A stretch of 64,000 nucleotides of DNA from a bacterium 1xD42-87 (GCA_003611805.1 RAYM01000031.1:24240-88239); one strand, 5' to 3'. Positions 33,943 through 43,740 are shown, counted from the first letter of the stretch. Notes: generated by a model not told the origin, from the sequence alone. Numbers and translations: made by a program.

Positions 33943-34605
33943 ATGGATAAGTATGCGCCGTATAAAGTTATTGAATATGGGGGCGAAGGGGAGATTGTGG
34001 AAAAGAAATCCCGTTTTATCGCCCATGTGCAGGCGACTCACACGGAGGAGGAGGCTGTCGCTTTTATTGAGGCTGAGAAGAAACGCTACTGGGACGCCAG
34101 GCACCACTGCTACGCCTATATCATAGGGGAGCAGGGGGAGACTGTGCGGTATTCGGACGACGGGGAACCTTCCGGCACGGCAGGCAGACCCATTCTGGAG
34201 GTGCTTACGGGCTCCGGCATCCGTGGACTGACGCTGGTGGTGACCCGGTATTTCGGCGGTACGCTGCTCGGTACCGGCGGGCTTGTGCGCGCCTATACGC
34301 AGGCGGCGCAGGCGGGACTTGCGGACAGCCGTGTGGCGGTGATGAGGTATGGGCACACTCTTACGGTGGAGACGGATTATAACGGGATCGGCAAGATACA
34401 GTATCTTTTGGGGCAGAGGGGGATTTCCATAGAGGAATCCGTCTATACGGAGCGGGTGTCTATCAGGTTTCATGTGCCCTGTGAAGAGAAAGATAAACTG
34501 ATAAAGGACATTACGGAGGCTACCGCCGGTGCAGCGCGGGTGAGCGTCTCAGATCCTTTTTACTATAAAAGCGCGGAAAACGCTTCCGGGAGCAGCATAG
34601 GTTAA
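33943..34605 (+). CDS. yigZ: YigZ family protein (IMPACT-like)
   Basis: A 220-residue protein of the YigZ/IMPACT family. The N-terminal domain shows EKKSRFIAHVQATHTEEEA, RHHCYAYIIGE and DDGEPSGTAGRPIL, then VTRYFGGTLLGTGGLVRAY. The C-terminal part is a ferredoxin-like domain (DUF1949). Its molecular role in bacteria is unclear; a link to translation is suggested by eukaryotic IMPACT. The start at 33943 has no close ribosome site. A GGAGGGG at 33913 instead serves an ATG at 33924 for a tiny eight-codon frame that ends over this start, so translation may be coupled. Confidence 0.88.
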   Translation: MDKYAPYKVIEYGGEGEIVEKKSRFIAHVQATHTEEEAVAFIEAEKKRYWDARHHCYAYIIGEQGETVRYSDDGEPSGTAGRPILEVLTGSGIRGLTLVVTRYFGGTLLGTGGLVRAYTQAAQAGLADSRVAVMRYGHTLTVETDYNGIGKIQYLLGQRGISIEESVYTERVSIRFHVPCEEKDKLIKDITEATAGAARVSVSDPFYYKSAENASGSSIG

Positions 34606-34659
34606 TCGAAACCCAAGCTGCAGCCGGGATGCGGGTTTCCGGCGGAAAGGCGGCAGGCT

Positions 34660-36069
34660 ATGGGTGAGAACAGGGAAACGGAAAAAAGAGCGGAAGAACT
34701 GGAGGCAAAGGTTTATAACGGCTATGCCGATTTTGGTGTGGAAGAAATCAGGGAGCTTCTCAGAAAAGGACAGTACACCAGCCTCAGAAAGATTATTGAA
34801 GAACTCAATGACGCGGATATCGCGGATTATATGGAGGAGATGGAAGAGGAAGAGGTCATTAAGATATTCCGTATTCTGCCGAAAGATACGGCGGCGGATG
34901 TCTTTTCCTATCTGGAGATCGACAGGCAGCAGTCCATTATTACCTCCCTTTCAGATAAAGATGCAGCGCGCATCATCGACAACATGATGTCCGACGACGC
35001 GAAGGAACTGATGGAGGAGATGCCCGCCAATGTGGTGAAACGGCTGATTGCCAACACCAGCGCGGATACGAGGAAGGCGATCAATCATCTGATGCGTTAT
35101 CCCGAGGACTCTGCGGGCAGCATTATGACGGTGGAGTATGTGGATTTGAAGGAACACTACACGGTGGCGCATGCCATCGACCGCATCCGCAAGGTGGGTC
35201 TTGACAGCGAGACCATCAATATCTGCTATGTGCTCGACTATAAGCGGACGCTTGTGGGAACTGTCGCGCTGCGCTATCTGCTGTTAAGCGACCCGGACGC
35301 CGTGATCGGCGATATGATGCACAGAAATGTGGTATCCCTCCATACCCTGATGGATCAGGAGGAAGTGGCGAGGCAGTTCAAAAAATATGAGTTTACTGCT
35401 ATGCCTGTCGTAGATAATGAGGACAGGCTGGTTGGCATTATCACCATGGACGACGTGGTGGATATTCTGGAAGAGGAGACCACGGAAGATATCGAAAAGA
35501 TGGCGGCTGTGATGCCTTCCGACAAGCCATATCTGCGGATGACCGTGTTTGACGCCTACAAAAAAAGGATTCCGTGGCTGCTTCTGTTGATGATTTCGGC
35601 TACCTTTACGGGGAAAATTATCACCGCTTTTGAGAACGAACTGCAACGTTATGTGGTACTGACGGCTTTTATCCCTATGCTGATGGATACAGGCGGCAAC
35701 GCGGGTGGACAGGCTTCCGCCATCATCATCCGCGGTATTTCGCTGGAGGAGATTGAGTTTGGCGACTGGCTTAAAGTGATCTGGAAAGAGATCCGCACGG
35801 CGGTTTTGTGCGGCCTGACGCTGTCGGTCTGCAATTTTGCCAGACTGATGATTTTTGATCAGGTGGGCGTGCAGGTGGCGTTCGTGGTGTGCATTACCCT
35901 GCTGATGGCGGTGATCGTGGCGAAGATGGTCGGTTCCACGCTGCCCATGCTGGCAAAGAAAATCGGGCTTGACCCGGCGGTGATGGCAAGCCCGTTTATC
36001 ACGACGATCGTGGACGCGATCTCGCTGCTGATTTATTTTAGGGTGGCGGAGGTTGTGCTGGGGATCTAG
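34660..36069 (+). CDS. mgtE: MgtE-type magnesium transporter
   Basis: A 469-residue MgtE. The cytoplasmic N domain (residues 30-140) shows the helical MgtE_N repeats (FRILPKDTAADVFSYL). Two CBS domains follow (SIMTVEYV and MMHRNVVSLHTLMDQ), then five membrane helices with the ion-path motif PMLMDTGGNAGGQAS. It is a Mg2+-gated channel: the N and CBS domains close it when Mg2+ is high. The TAG stop at 36067-36069 lies exactly in the CTAG border of the 166-bp element. ATG 34660 has a modest ribosome site (AAAGGCGGCAGG). Confidence 0.95.
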   Translation: MGENRETEKRAEELEAKVYNGYADFGVEEIRELLRKGQYTSLRKIIEELNDADIADYMEEMEEEEVIKIFRILPKDTAADVFSYLEIDRQQSIITSLSDKDAARIIDNMMSDDAKELMEEMPANVVKRLIANTSADTRKAINHLMRYPEDSAGSIMTVEYVDLKEHYTVAHAIDRIRKVGLDSETINICYVLDYKRTLVGTVALRYLLLSDPDAVIGDMMHRNVVSLHTLMDQEEVARQFKKYEFTAMPVVDNEDRLVGIITMDDVVDILEEETTEDIEKMAAVMPSDKPYLRMTVFDAYKKRIPWLLLLMISATFTGKIITAFENELQRYVVLTAFIPMLMDTGGNAGGQASAIIIRGISLEEIEFGDWLKVIWKEIRTAVLCGLTLSVCNFARLMIFDQVGVQVAFVVCITLLMAVIVAKMVGSTLPMLAKKIGLDPAVMASPFITTIVDAISLLIYFRVAEVVLGI

Positions 36070-36231
36070 TGCTCCATTTACCAATTAACTATCCTTTTTT
36101 GCTTGCCAGCATTCCCTTCTACTGCGTTGTTTTCGGTCAACGATGCCACCGCATCGCCTCCCTCAAACGCCTTGTATAAGGAAATTCTGGACTTCGCAAA
36201 AAGTGTATGCAATTGGAAAATGGAGCACTAG
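36066..36231. mobile_element. 166-bp MITE-like element, copy B (inverted relative to copy A)
   Basis: The ends are TGCTCCATTTACCAATT and AATTGGAAAATGGAGCA between two CTAG tetranucleotides. Read on the minus strand it matches copy A (2901-3066) over the full length, with one difference that I can see. It fills the whole gap between the convergent mgtE and typA genes. The mgtE stop codon lies in one border and the typA stop starts one base beyond the other. Confidence 0.75.
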
Positions 36232-38073
36232 TTATTTCTTAGCTGCTGCAGAAATCGCCGCCCGTTTCCTGAGCGTCGGGTCCAGAATCTTCTTTCTGAT
36301 TCTGAGGCTCTCCGGCGTCACTTCCAGCAGCTCGTCGGTGTCGATAAACTCAAGAGCCTGCTCCAAACTTAACACCTTGGGCGGCGTGAGGCGCAGCGCT
36401 TCGTCCGCGGAGGAGGAGCGGGTATTGGTGAGCTGCTTTTTCTTGCAGACGTTCAGCTCAATGTCCTCACCACGCCCGTTCTGCCCGACGATCATGCCGG
36501 AATAGACCTTCTCGCCGGGACCGATAAAGAGGGTGCCGCGCTCCTGTGCGTTGTAGAGCCCATAAGTGATTGCCTCGCCCGCTTCAAAAGCGATGAGGGA
36601 GCCCTGCTTGCGGTACTGTATATCCCCCTTGTAGGGACCATAGCCGTCAAAAATGGTGTTCATAATGCCGTTGCCCTTGGTGTCGGTCATAAATTCGCCG
36701 CGGTAGCCGATCAGTCCGCGGGAAGGGATGGAAAACTCCAGACGGGTGTAACCGCCGGACGCCATGCCCATATTTTTCAATTCGCCTTTTCTCTGGCTCA
36801 GTTTTTCAATGACAGTCCCGGAAAACTCTTCCGGCACATCCACATAGCACAATTCCATCGGTTCTGTCTTTTTGCTGTTCTCATCGGTCTTGTAGAGCAC
36901 TTCCGCCTTGCTTACGGCAAACTCATAGCCTTCCCTGCGCATATTCTCAATGAGGACGGACAGGTGCAGCTCGCCGCGTCCCGAAACTTTGAATGCCTCT
37001 GTGGTGTCGGTCTCTTCCACACGCAGGGAAACGTCTGTGTTCAGCTCCCTGAAAAGACGGTCGCGCAGATGGCGGCTTGTGACGTATTTGCCCTCCTTGC
37101 CTGCGAGGGGGGAGTCGTTGACGCAAAAATGCATGGCGATCGTCGGCTCCGAAATCTTCTGGAAGGGAATCGGCTTGGGAGCGTCGGGAGAGCAGAGGGT
37201 GTCTCCGATATGGATGTCCGCAATGCCGGAAATCGCCACAATGGAGCCGATAGCTGCCTCTTTTACTTCCACCTTGTCCAGACCGTCGTACTCGTAGAGC
37301 TTGCTGATCTTTACCTTTTTCATTTTGTCAGGATCGTGGTGGTTCACAATGACTACTTCCTGGTTGACCTTGACGGAACCGTTGTCCACTTTGCCGACGC
37401 CGATGCGTCCCACGTACTCGTTATAGTCGATGGTGCTGATGAGAAGCTGGGTGCCTGCGTCGGGATCGCCCTGGGGCGCGGGAATGTGCTCGATGATGGT
37501 GTCAAAGAGCGGGGTCATGTCCTTGCCTTTTACGGTAAGCTGCGTGGTGGCGGTGCCGGTCTTTGCGGAAGCGTAGACGAAGGGGCAGTCAAGCTGCTCG
37601 TCGTTGGCGTCCAGATCCATGAAAAGTTCCAGCACTTCATCCACGACTTGAATCGGTCTCGCCTCGGGACGGTCGCACTTATTGATGCAGACGATCACGG
37701 AAAGATCCAGTTCTAACGCCTTTTTCAGCACGAACTTTGTCTGGGGCATCGGTCCTTCAAAAGCGTCCACCACAAGGATTACGCCGTCCACCATTTTCAG
37801 CACGCGCTCCACCTCGCCGCCGAAATCCGCGTGACCGGGAGTGTCGATGATATTGATTTTCGTGTCCTTGTAGGTGACGGCGGTGTTTTTGGAGAGGATC
37901 GTGATACCGCGCTCCTTCTCAATGTCATTGGAATCCATGACGCGTTCCGCCACTTCCTGGTTTTCCCGAAATACGCCGCTCTGCTTCAACAGCTCGTCCA
38001 CCAGCGTGGTCTTGCCGTGGTCAACGTGGGCGATAATCGCTATATTTCGCACATCTTCTCTTGTTTGTATCAT
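36232..38073 (-). CDS. typA: Translational GTPase TypA/BipA
   Basis: A 613-residue ribosome-binding GTPase of the EF-G/LepA family. The G motifs are [28 protein letters not shown] and NKCDRPEA. The family C-terminal domain with [20 protein letters not shown] and [11 protein letters not shown] follows. It helps ribosome assembly and stress growth. The start at 38073 ([14 protein letters not shown]) is chosen because GAGG lies just before it; the longer frame would begin at about the transcription start. Confidence 0.95.
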   Translation of the reverse strand: MIQTREDVRNIAIIAHVDHGKTTLVDELLKQSGVFRENQEVAERVMDSNDIEKERGITILSKNTAVTYKDTKINIIDTPGHADFGGEVERVLKMVDGVILVVDAFEGPMPQTKFVLKKALELDLSVIVCINKCDRPEARPIQVVDEVLELFMDLDANDEQLDCPFVYASAKTGTATTQLTVKGKDMTPLFDTIIEHIPAPQGDPDAGTQLLISTIDYNEYVGRIGVGKVDNGSVKVNQEVVIVNHHDPDKMKKVKISKLYEYDGLDKVEVKEAAIGSIVAISGIADIHIGDTLCSPDAPKPIPFQKISEPTIAMHFCVNDSPLAGKEGKYVTSRHLRDRLFRELNTDVSLRVEETDTTEAFKVSGRGELHLSVLIENMRREGYEFAVSKAEVLYKTDENSKKTEPMELCYVDVPEEFSGTVIEKLSQRKGELKNMGMASGGYTRLEFSIPSRGLIGYRGEFMTDTKGNGIMNTIFDGYGPYKGDIQYRKQGSLIAFEAGEAITYGLYNAQERGTLFIGPGEKVYSGMIVGQNGRGEDIELNVCKKKQLTNTRSSSADEALRLTPPKVLSLEQALEFIDTDELLEVTPESLRIRKKILDPTLRKRAAISAAAKK

Positions 38074-38117
38074 AATTTTCCTCATTTCACAAATAATAGA
38101 CTTTTGAGCCATCGACG

Positions 38118-38146
38118 ATTATAGCACTTGTCCGGCATTCTTGCAA
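38118..38146 (-). promoter_or_regulatory. Promoter of typA
   Basis: On the minus strand TTGCAA and TATAAT are 17 bases apart, about 45 bp before the typA start. Confidence 0.75.
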
Positions 38147-38264
38147 GTCGCGCGACCCCTTACAGTTCTATTTTCCCTCTGTATCTTATATATTGATAAT
38201 ACAATAACAGTTCAGGGTCAGTTTTTAAATGGCATTGAAATACTTGAGCAGAATGGAGGAAAAC

Positions 38265-38897
38265 ATGACGGATAAGGTAATTGAAAACAACCAGGTGGCG
38301 GTTATGGGGGAGATTGTAAGCGATTTTTCCTTCAGCCACGAGATTTTCGGAGAGGGCTTTTATATGGTAGATATCAGCGTAGATCGACTCAGTGAGTCAA
38401 CTGATATTATACCTGTGATGGTGTCTGAGAGGCTCATTGACGTAAATGAGGACTACAAGGGAATGAAGATATGCATCACGGGACAGTTCCGCTCTTATAA
38501 CAGGCACGAGGAGAGAAAGAACAGGCTGGTTTTGTCTGTTTTTGCCCGTGAAATTGAATTTGTGGACGATATCGGGGAAGGGGCAAAGACAAACCAGATT
38601 TTTTTGGACGGGTATATCTGCAAAGCGCCGGTTTACCGTAAGACGCCGCTTGGCAGGGAGATTGCCGACCTGCTTCTGGCGGTGAACAGGCCTTACGGGA
38701 AGTCGGATTACATACCCTGCATCTGCTGGGGGCGCAACGCCCGGTTTGCCAGCAGTTTTGAAGTGGGGAGCCGCTGTGCCATCTGGGGCAGGATCCAGAG
38801 CCGCGAATATATGAAAAAATTATCGGAGGAGCAATTGGAAAGAAGAATTGCCTACGAGGTTTCCGTCAGCAAGCTGGAGCTTGTGGAGGAGGAGTGA
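38265..38897 (+). CDS. Single-stranded DNA-binding protein-like OB-fold protein
   Basis: A 210-residue protein with two apparent OB-fold halves. The first (residues 8-110) contains VAVMGEIVSDFSFSHEIFGE and the second (115-205) contains IFLDGYICKAPVYRKTPLGR and CICWGRNARFASSFEVGSR, the latter like SSB/PriB. It lacks the acidic SSB tail tip, although it ends in LVEEE. It is probably a replication or repair accessory protein, not the main SSB. ATG 38265 follows GGAGG; the upstream ATG at 38229 does not. Confidence 0.75.
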   Translation: MTDKVIENNQVAVMGEIVSDFSFSHEIFGEGFYMVDISVDRLSESTDIIPVMVSERLIDVNEDYKGMKICITGQFRSYNRHEERKNRLVLSVFAREIEFVDDIGEGAKTNQIFLDGYICKAPVYRKTPLGREIADLLLAVNRPYGKSDYIPCICWGRNARFASSFEVGSRCAIWGRIQSREYMKKLSEEQLERRIAYEVSVSKLELVEEE

Positions 38898-38957
38898 GAT
38901 CTGCGGACGTTATTTTTCACACCCGCACCATGCATGGCACGTGCATGAAGTAACGAC

Positions 38958-38986
38958 TTGCATCCTCGAAAAGATTGTGCTATTCT
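38958..38986 (+). promoter_or_regulatory. Promoter of the CobO-like gene
   Basis: TTGCAT and TATTCT are separated by 17 bases, about 45 bp before the start. Confidence 0.5.
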
Positions 38987-39032
38987 GTGCATATATATGT
39001 AATGTAATTTTGGGGAATACGGGGTGCTGGCT

Positions 39033-39533
39033 ATGGAAAAAGGCAGGATTCAGATATATAGCGGGGAAGGGCATGGGAAGTCCCCGGCGGCGCTGGGGCG
39101 TGCAATTCAGTCGGCATGTGAGGGAGAATATGTCGTCATCATACAGTTTCTGAAAGGGCGTGGACTGACGGAATCGGAGTTTGTGAAGCGTCTTGAGCCG
39201 GAGATCAAAATCTTCCGTTTTGAGAAATCCGTGGAAGATTTTTCGCAGCTTTCCGATGAGCGCAAGGAGGAGGAGAGCCGCAACATCAGAAACGGATTGA
39301 ATTTCGCGAAAAAGATCCTGAACACAGGGGAATGCTCCCTGCTGATTCTGGATGAAGTGCTGGGTCTGATCGACAACGGCATTATTACAGTGGAAGAGTT
39401 AAAGAACCTTCTTGCGGGAAAGCCGGAGGAGATGGATATCATTATGACGGGCATCACCCTAAACGACAGGGTCTGCGCGCTGGCGGATCAGGTGACGAAG
39501 GTGGAAACCATGCATTTTAAGATATGGGATTGA
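39033..39533 (+). CDS. cobO: CobO/BtuR-family ATP:corrinoid adenosyltransferase-like protein
   Basis: A 166-residue P-loop protein beginning MEKGRIQIYSGEGHGKSPAA, the N-terminal signature of CobO/CobA-type corrinoid adenosyltransferases. The central part has LLILDEVLGLIDNGIITVEE, which matches the family's Asp-Glu motif. It is somewhat short (about 170-200 is usual), and the ATP loop has SP where TT is common. It may adenosylate cobalamin or be a related ATPase. No other cobalamin gene is adjacent. GTG 39024 is an alternative start. Confidence 0.72.
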   Translation: MEKGRIQIYSGEGHGKSPAALGRAIQSACEGEYVVIIQFLKGRGLTESEFVKRLEPEIKIFRFEKSVEDFSQLSDERKEEESRNIRNGLNFAKKILNTGECSLLILDEVLGLIDNGIITVEELKNLLAGKPEEMDIIMTGITLNDRVCALADQVTKVETMHFKIWD

Positions 39534-39558
39534 CACGGATGAATCCGGGTGTTATGAT
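39530..39558 (+). promoter_or_regulatory. Promoter of the lysine riboswitch-dapA unit
   Basis: TTGACA and TATGAT are separated by 17 bases. The -35 overlaps the stop codon of the CobO-like gene. Confidence 0.85.
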
Positions 39559-39577
39559 GATCCTAACATTATAAAGT

Positions 39578-39745
39578 TTGATAGAGGTTGCGTTATCTAT
39601 CAGTACAGGCATGGATGTGACAGGCACAGGGGAAATGCCCGGAAAGGAGAGAGCGCCGAAAGGGGAGACGACCTGTAAGTTTTTACCTTGGGCATACAGT
39701 TAAGAGCTGTATGACTGTCATCGTAACGATGGGGCGCTATCCAGA
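39578..39745 (+). promoter_or_regulatory. Lysine riboswitch (L box)
   Basis: The leader shows the L-box landmarks in order: GATAGAGGTTGCG at the 5' side, ATCAGTA, GCCGAAAGGGG, the loop pair ACAGTTAAGAGCTGT, GACTGTCATCG and the closing GCGCTATCC. GATAG pairs with CTATC to form stem P1. It precedes dapA, a lysine-pathway gene, as expected. Bound lysine should favour the following terminator. Confidence 0.85.
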
Positions 39746-39765
39746 CCGGAAACGGAAGAATTATG

Positions 39766-39790
39766 GAGCTGACCCTGTGGTCGGCTCTTT
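39766..39790 (+). terminator. Expression-platform terminator of the lysine riboswitch
   Basis: GAGCTGACC pairs with GGTCGGCTC (one G-U pair), followed by TTT. It lies between the riboswitch and dapA. Confidence 0.7.
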
Positions 39791-39826
39791 ATCATTTCGG
39801 TATGGCGATTCAGAATGGAGGAAAAT

Positions 39827-40711
39827 ATGGCAATTTTTAAGGGAGCGGGCGTGGCGATCGTCACACCATTTCATGAGGACGGCAGTATAAACTACGAAAA
39901 ATTTGCGGAGCTGGTGGAATTCCAGATTGCGGGAGGTACAGACGCTATTATTGTCTGTGGTACGACGGGAGAGTCTTCCACGCTGACACACGAGGAGCAT
40001 CTGGATCTGATCCGTTTCTGTATTGAGACGGTGAAGGGCAGGATTCCCGTAGTGGCGGGAACCGGCTCGAACTGCACGGAGACGGCGGTTTATCTTTCCA
40101 CGGAGGCGGAGAAATACGGCGCAGACGGTCTGCTTCTGGTGACGCCTTACTATAATAAAGCGACCCAGAACGGTCTCTTTGCCCATTATAAAAAGATTGC
40201 GGACTCCGTGAAACTGCCCATTATCCTTTATAATGTGCCCAGCCGCACAGGATGTAACATCCAGCCACAGACGGCGGCGAGACTGTGCACGGAAGTGGAG
40301 AATATCGTGGGCATCAAGGAGGCGAGCGGCAATATCGGACAGATTGCCAAGCTGATGTCCCTGGCGGGAGATAAGGTAGATCTGTATTCCGGCAATGACG
40401 ACCAGATTGTACCGATCATGTCACTCGGCGGTATCGGCGTGATTTCAGTACTGTCCAATGTGGCGCCGAAACAGACCCACGATATCTGCCAGAAGTTCCT
40501 CGACGGGGATGTTGCGGGCAGCAGGAAGGAGCAGCTTCGCGCGATCGACCTGTGCGATGCGCTCTTCTGTGAGGTGAACCCGATTCCAGTGAAGGCGGCG
40601 CTCAACCTGATGGGCAAGGAAGTGGGAGGCCTACATATGCCCCTGTCTGACATGGAGCCGCAGAATGTAGAAAGATTAAAGAAGGCAATGCAGGATTACG
40701 GAATACTTTAA
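39827..40711 (+). CDS. dapA: 4-hydroxy-tetrahydrodipicolinate synthase
   Basis: A 294-residue DapA that condenses pyruvate with aspartate semialdehyde, the first step of the lysine and diaminopimelate branch. VCGTTGESSTLTHEEH, the catalytic Tyr in YNVPSRTG and the Schiff-base Lys in GIKEASGN are visible. ATG 39827 follows GGAGG. The riboswitch upstream regulates it by lysine. dapB follows 140 bp later behind a hairpin. Confidence 0.97.
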   Translation: MAIFKGAGVAIVTPFHEDGSINYEKFAELVEFQIAGGTDAIIVCGTTGESSTLTHEEHLDLIRFCIETVKGRIPVVAGTGSNCTETAVYLSTEAEKYGADGLLLVTPYYNKATQNGLFAHYKKIADSVKLPIILYNVPSRTGCNIQPQTAARLCTEVENIVGIKEASGNIGQIAKLMSLAGDKVDLYSGNDDQIVPIMSLGGIGVISVLSNVAPKQTHDICQKFLDGDVAGSRKEQLRAIDLCDALFCEVNPIPVKAALNLMGKEVGGLHMPLSDMEPQNVERLKKAMQDYGIL

Positions 40712-40725
40712 GCAGGAAGCACAGG

Positions 40726-40766
40726 CATCTGTCGGGAAATGTCTCGGCAGATGTTTTCGCATTTTA
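40726..40766 (+). terminator. Hairpin between dapA and dapB, probable terminator
   Basis: CATCTGTCGGG pairs with CTCGGCAGATG including G-U pairs, followed by TTTTCGCATTTT. Confidence 0.65.
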
Positions 40767-40851
40767 ATAAATAGAATATACAACATGCACAATGATATAA
40801 AAGATTGATTACGTTTTACAATTTTCATATAATCGGAGAGGAGACAGCAAA

Positions 40852-41607
40852 ATGGTAAAGGTGATTATGCACGGCTGCAACGGTAAGATGGGACAGACCA
40901 TCTCATCCCTGATTGCGGCTGACAAGGAGATAGAGATTGTGGCGGGCATCGACGCCGTGAACAGCGGGAAGAACGACTATCCCGTATTTAGCAGTATTTC
41001 GGAATGCACGGTTGCGGCGGACGCGGTCATTGATTTTTCCGTGGCGGCGGCGGTGGATGGGATGCTTGATTACTGTGTGGAGAAAAAACTGCCCTGCGTG
41101 CTTTGCACCACCGGGCTTTCCGAAGCGCAGCTTCAAAAGGTGCAGGAGGCGTCGAAACAGGTGGCGGTTTTAAAATCGGCGAATATGTCGCTGGGTATCA
41201 ATATGCTTCTGAAGCTTTTAAAGGAAGCGGCAAAGACGCTGTCCCCTGCAGGTTTTGACATCGAGATCGTGGAAAAGCACCATAATCAGAAGCTGGACGC
41301 GCCAAGCGGCACGGCGCTTGCGCTGGCGGATTCCATCAATGAGGAGATGGGGAACAGCTTCGAATATGTCTATGACAGAAGTCAGGTCAGGCAGAAGAGG
41401 GACGCGAAGGAGATCGGTATCAGCGCGGTCAGGGGTGGCACGATTGTGGGTGACCATGATGTGGTCTTTGCGGGTGCGGACGAGGTGGTTACTTTTTCCC
41501 ACAGAGCGTATTCGAAGGCTGTTTTTGGAAAAGGAGCCATTCAGGCGGCAAAATTCCTCGCAGGAAAACCTGCGGGATTATATGATATGGCTGATGTAAT
41601 AGCGTGA
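40852..41607 (+). CDS. dapB: 4-hydroxy-tetrahydrodipicolinate reductase
   Basis: A 251-residue DapB that reduces the DapA product with NAD(P)H. The nucleotide loop GCNGKMGQTI is at residues 8-17 and the active-site motif HHNQKLDAPSGTA near residue 142. The length is normal. ATG 40852 follows GGAGAGGAGA. It lies behind dapA but after a hairpin, so it may have its own promoter in 40767-40850. Confidence 0.96.
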   Translation: MVKVIMHGCNGKMGQTISSLIAADKEIEIVAGIDAVNSGKNDYPVFSSISECTVAADAVIDFSVAAAVDGMLDYCVEKKLPCVLCTTGLSEAQLQKVQEASKQVAVLKSANMSLGINMLLKLLKEAAKTLSPAGFDIEIVEKHHNQKLDAPSGTALALADSINEEMGNSFEYVYDRSQVRQKRDAKEIGISAVRGGTIVGDHDVVFAGADEVVTFSHRAYSKAVFGKGAIQAAKFLAGKPAGLYDMADVIA

Positions 41608-41657
41608 GAAGAACTTCTAATCACTCGCAGCAGAGGCTGCTTTGCGAAGAAGTTCTA
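41608..41657. repeat. Dispersed palindromic repeat (family 1), copy C
   Basis: AGAAGAACTTCTAATC, then CGCAGCA, loop GAGG, CTGCTTTGCG, then AAGAAGTTCTAA. It starts directly after the dapB stop. A further hairpin made of GAGAATGCC and GGCATTCTC lies at 41670-41697, similar in style to family 2. Confidence 0.65.
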
Positions 41658-41769
41658 AGTCTCACGCAGGAGAATGCCTGAAATACGGCATTCTCCGCAT
41701 TGATTTGAGATTCCGCTGTGCGGAATCATGATGGTTAGAGCGAAAAGAGTCAACGAAACGGAGAATCAA

Positions 41770-43728
41770 ATGGACGATTTGGAATTAAAATACTTAAAGA
41801 GCCTGGCAAAGCAGTATCCGACGATTGCGGCGGCATCCACTGAGATTATCAATTTACAGGCGATTTTGAATCTGCCAAAGGGCACGGAGCATTTTATGAC
41901 GGATATCCACGGGGAATACGAGCAGTTTAACCATATCCTGAAAAACGGTTCCGGTTCCGTGCGCAGAAAAATCGATGAGGAGTTCGGCAATACCCTAAGC
42001 ATCAAGGATAAGAAGAGTCTGGCGACGCTGATTTATTACCCGGAGGAGAAGCTGGATATCGTCATGCAGGAAGAGGACGAGGCTTCGATCGAGGACTGGT
42101 ATAAGATTACGCTGCACAGGCTGGTGCAGATCACCAAGCGGGTTTCATCGAAATATACCCGATCCAAGGTGAGAAAGGCGCTGCCGCCGGATTTTTCCTA
42201 TATCATTGAGGAGCTGATTACGGAGAAGGCGGAGGTGCAGGACAAAGAAGCTTATTATAATGAGATTATCCATACCATTATCCGTATCGGCAGGGCGCCT
42301 GAGTTTATCGTGGCGCTGAGCAATCTGATCCAGCGGCTGGTGATTGACCACCTGCATATCGTGGGCGATATTTTCGACAGGGGACCGGGACCGCATATCA
42401 TTCTGGACACGCTATGCCAGTACCATTCGGTGGATGTGCAGTGGGGAAACCACGACATTGTATGGATGGGGGCAGCGAGCGGTCATCTGGCATGTATTGC
42501 GAATGTGATCCGCATGGCGGCAAGATACGGAAATCTGGACACCCTGGAGGAGGGTTACGGCATCAACCTGATTCCGCTGGCAACGTTTGCGCTGGACGTT
42601 TATAAGGATACCGACTGCGAAGCCTTTGCCATCAAGTACAATACGGACTACGACACCAAGGATCTGAGTCTGGATATGAAGATGCACAAGGCAATTGCCG
42701 TGCTGCAGTTCAAACTGGAAGGGCAGCTGATAATGAGACGCCCCGAGTTTGACATGCAGGACAGGCTGCTTCTTGAGCACATTGATTATGAAAATAAGGC
42801 GCTTGTGCTTGACGGGGTTTCCTATGCCCTGAAGGACGTGGACTTCCCTACCATAAACAGAGAACGTCCTTATGAGCTGACCGCGGAGGAGGAGCAGGTG
42901 ATGGAGCGGCTCAGGCAGGCTTTTGTGAAATGCGAAAAGCTGCAGAAGCATGTGCGTTTCCTGTTTTCCGAAGGAGGGCTGTACAAAGTGTATAATTCCA
43001 ACCTTCTCTATCACGGCTGCGTGCCCATGGATGAGGAGGGGAATTTTAACAAGGTCAACGTCTACGGGGAGGAGTACAGCGGCAAAGAGCTTTACGACGT
43101 GCTGGAACATTATGCCAGAAAGGGGTATTATTCCCATGATTTAAAAGAGAAGCTGAAAGGGCAGGATATCATCTGGTATATCTGGGCAGGACCCAATTCT
43201 CCGGTGTTCGGTAAAGATAAGATGGCGACTTTCGAGCGGTATCTGGTGGAGGACAAGGAGCTGCACAAGGAGACGAAGAACGCTTACTACAGGCTTCTCG
43301 ACAGTGAGATGGTAGTGAACCGGATTTTGCAGGAGTTTGGTCTGGACGAGTCCCGTTCCCATATCGTGAACGGTCATGTGCCCGTGGAGCGGAAAAAGGG
43401 CGAGACGCCGATTCACTGCGGCGGGAAGCTTCTGGTGATCGACGGCGGTTTTTCCAAGGCTTATCAGGACAAGACGGGCATCGCCGGGTATACGCTTGTA
43501 GTCAATTCCCATGGGATGCGGCTGGTGGCGCATGAGCCTTTCGAGTCCACGGAGTCGGCGATTCTCCATGAGTCGGATATTTTCTCGGATTCCTTTATTC
43601 TGGAGACAACCGCACTGCGCCAGAAGATTTCGGATACGGAGATCGGCGCGGAGCTCAGGGAGACCATCCACCAGCTGGAGGAACTTCTGCAGGCTTATCG
43701 GGACGGTATATTGATCGAAAAAGGCTAA
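41770..43728 (+). CDS. fbp: Fructose-1,6-bisphosphatase, class III
   Basis: A 652-residue class III FBPase, the Firmicutes gluconeogenic enzyme. The metal-binding phosphoesterase motifs are DIHGEYEQF near residue 47, GDIFDRGPGPH near residue 200 and GNHDIVWMG near residue 230; the C-terminal part shows NGHVPVERKKGE. The ATG at 41770 follows CGGAG; a longer frame from 41728 lacks a proper site. Length and motifs are normal. Confidence 0.96.
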   Translation: MDDLELKYLKSLAKQYPTIAAASTEIINLQAILNLPKGTEHFMTDIHGEYEQFNHILKNGSGSVRRKIDEEFGNTLSIKDKKSLATLIYYPEEKLDIVMQEEDEASIEDWYKITLHRLVQITKRVSSKYTRSKVRKALPPDFSYIIEELITEKAEVQDKEAYYNEIIHTIIRIGRAPEFIVALSNLIQRLVIDHLHIVGDIFDRGPGPHIILDTLCQYHSVDVQWGNHDIVWMGAASGHLACIANVIRMAARYGNLDTLEEGYGINLIPLATFALDVYKDTDCEAFAIKYNTDYDTKDLSLDMKMHKAIAVLQFKLEGQLIMRRPEFDMQDRLLLEHIDYENKALVLDGVSYALKDVDFPTINRERPYELTAEEEQVMERLRQAFVKCEKLQKHVRFLFSEGGLYKVYNSNLLYHGCVPMDEEGNFNKVNVYGEEYSGKELYDVLEHYARKGYYSHDLKEKLKGQDIIWYIWAGPNSPVFGKDKMATFERYLVEDKELHKETKNAYYRLLDSEMVVNRILQEFGLDESRSHIVNGHVPVERKKGETPIHCGGKLLVIDGGFSKAYQDKTGIAGYTLVVNSHGMRLVAHEPFESTESAILHESDIFSDSFILETTALRQKISDTEIGAELRETIHQLEELLQAYRDGILIEKG

Positions 43729-43740
43729 CACGGATAAAAG

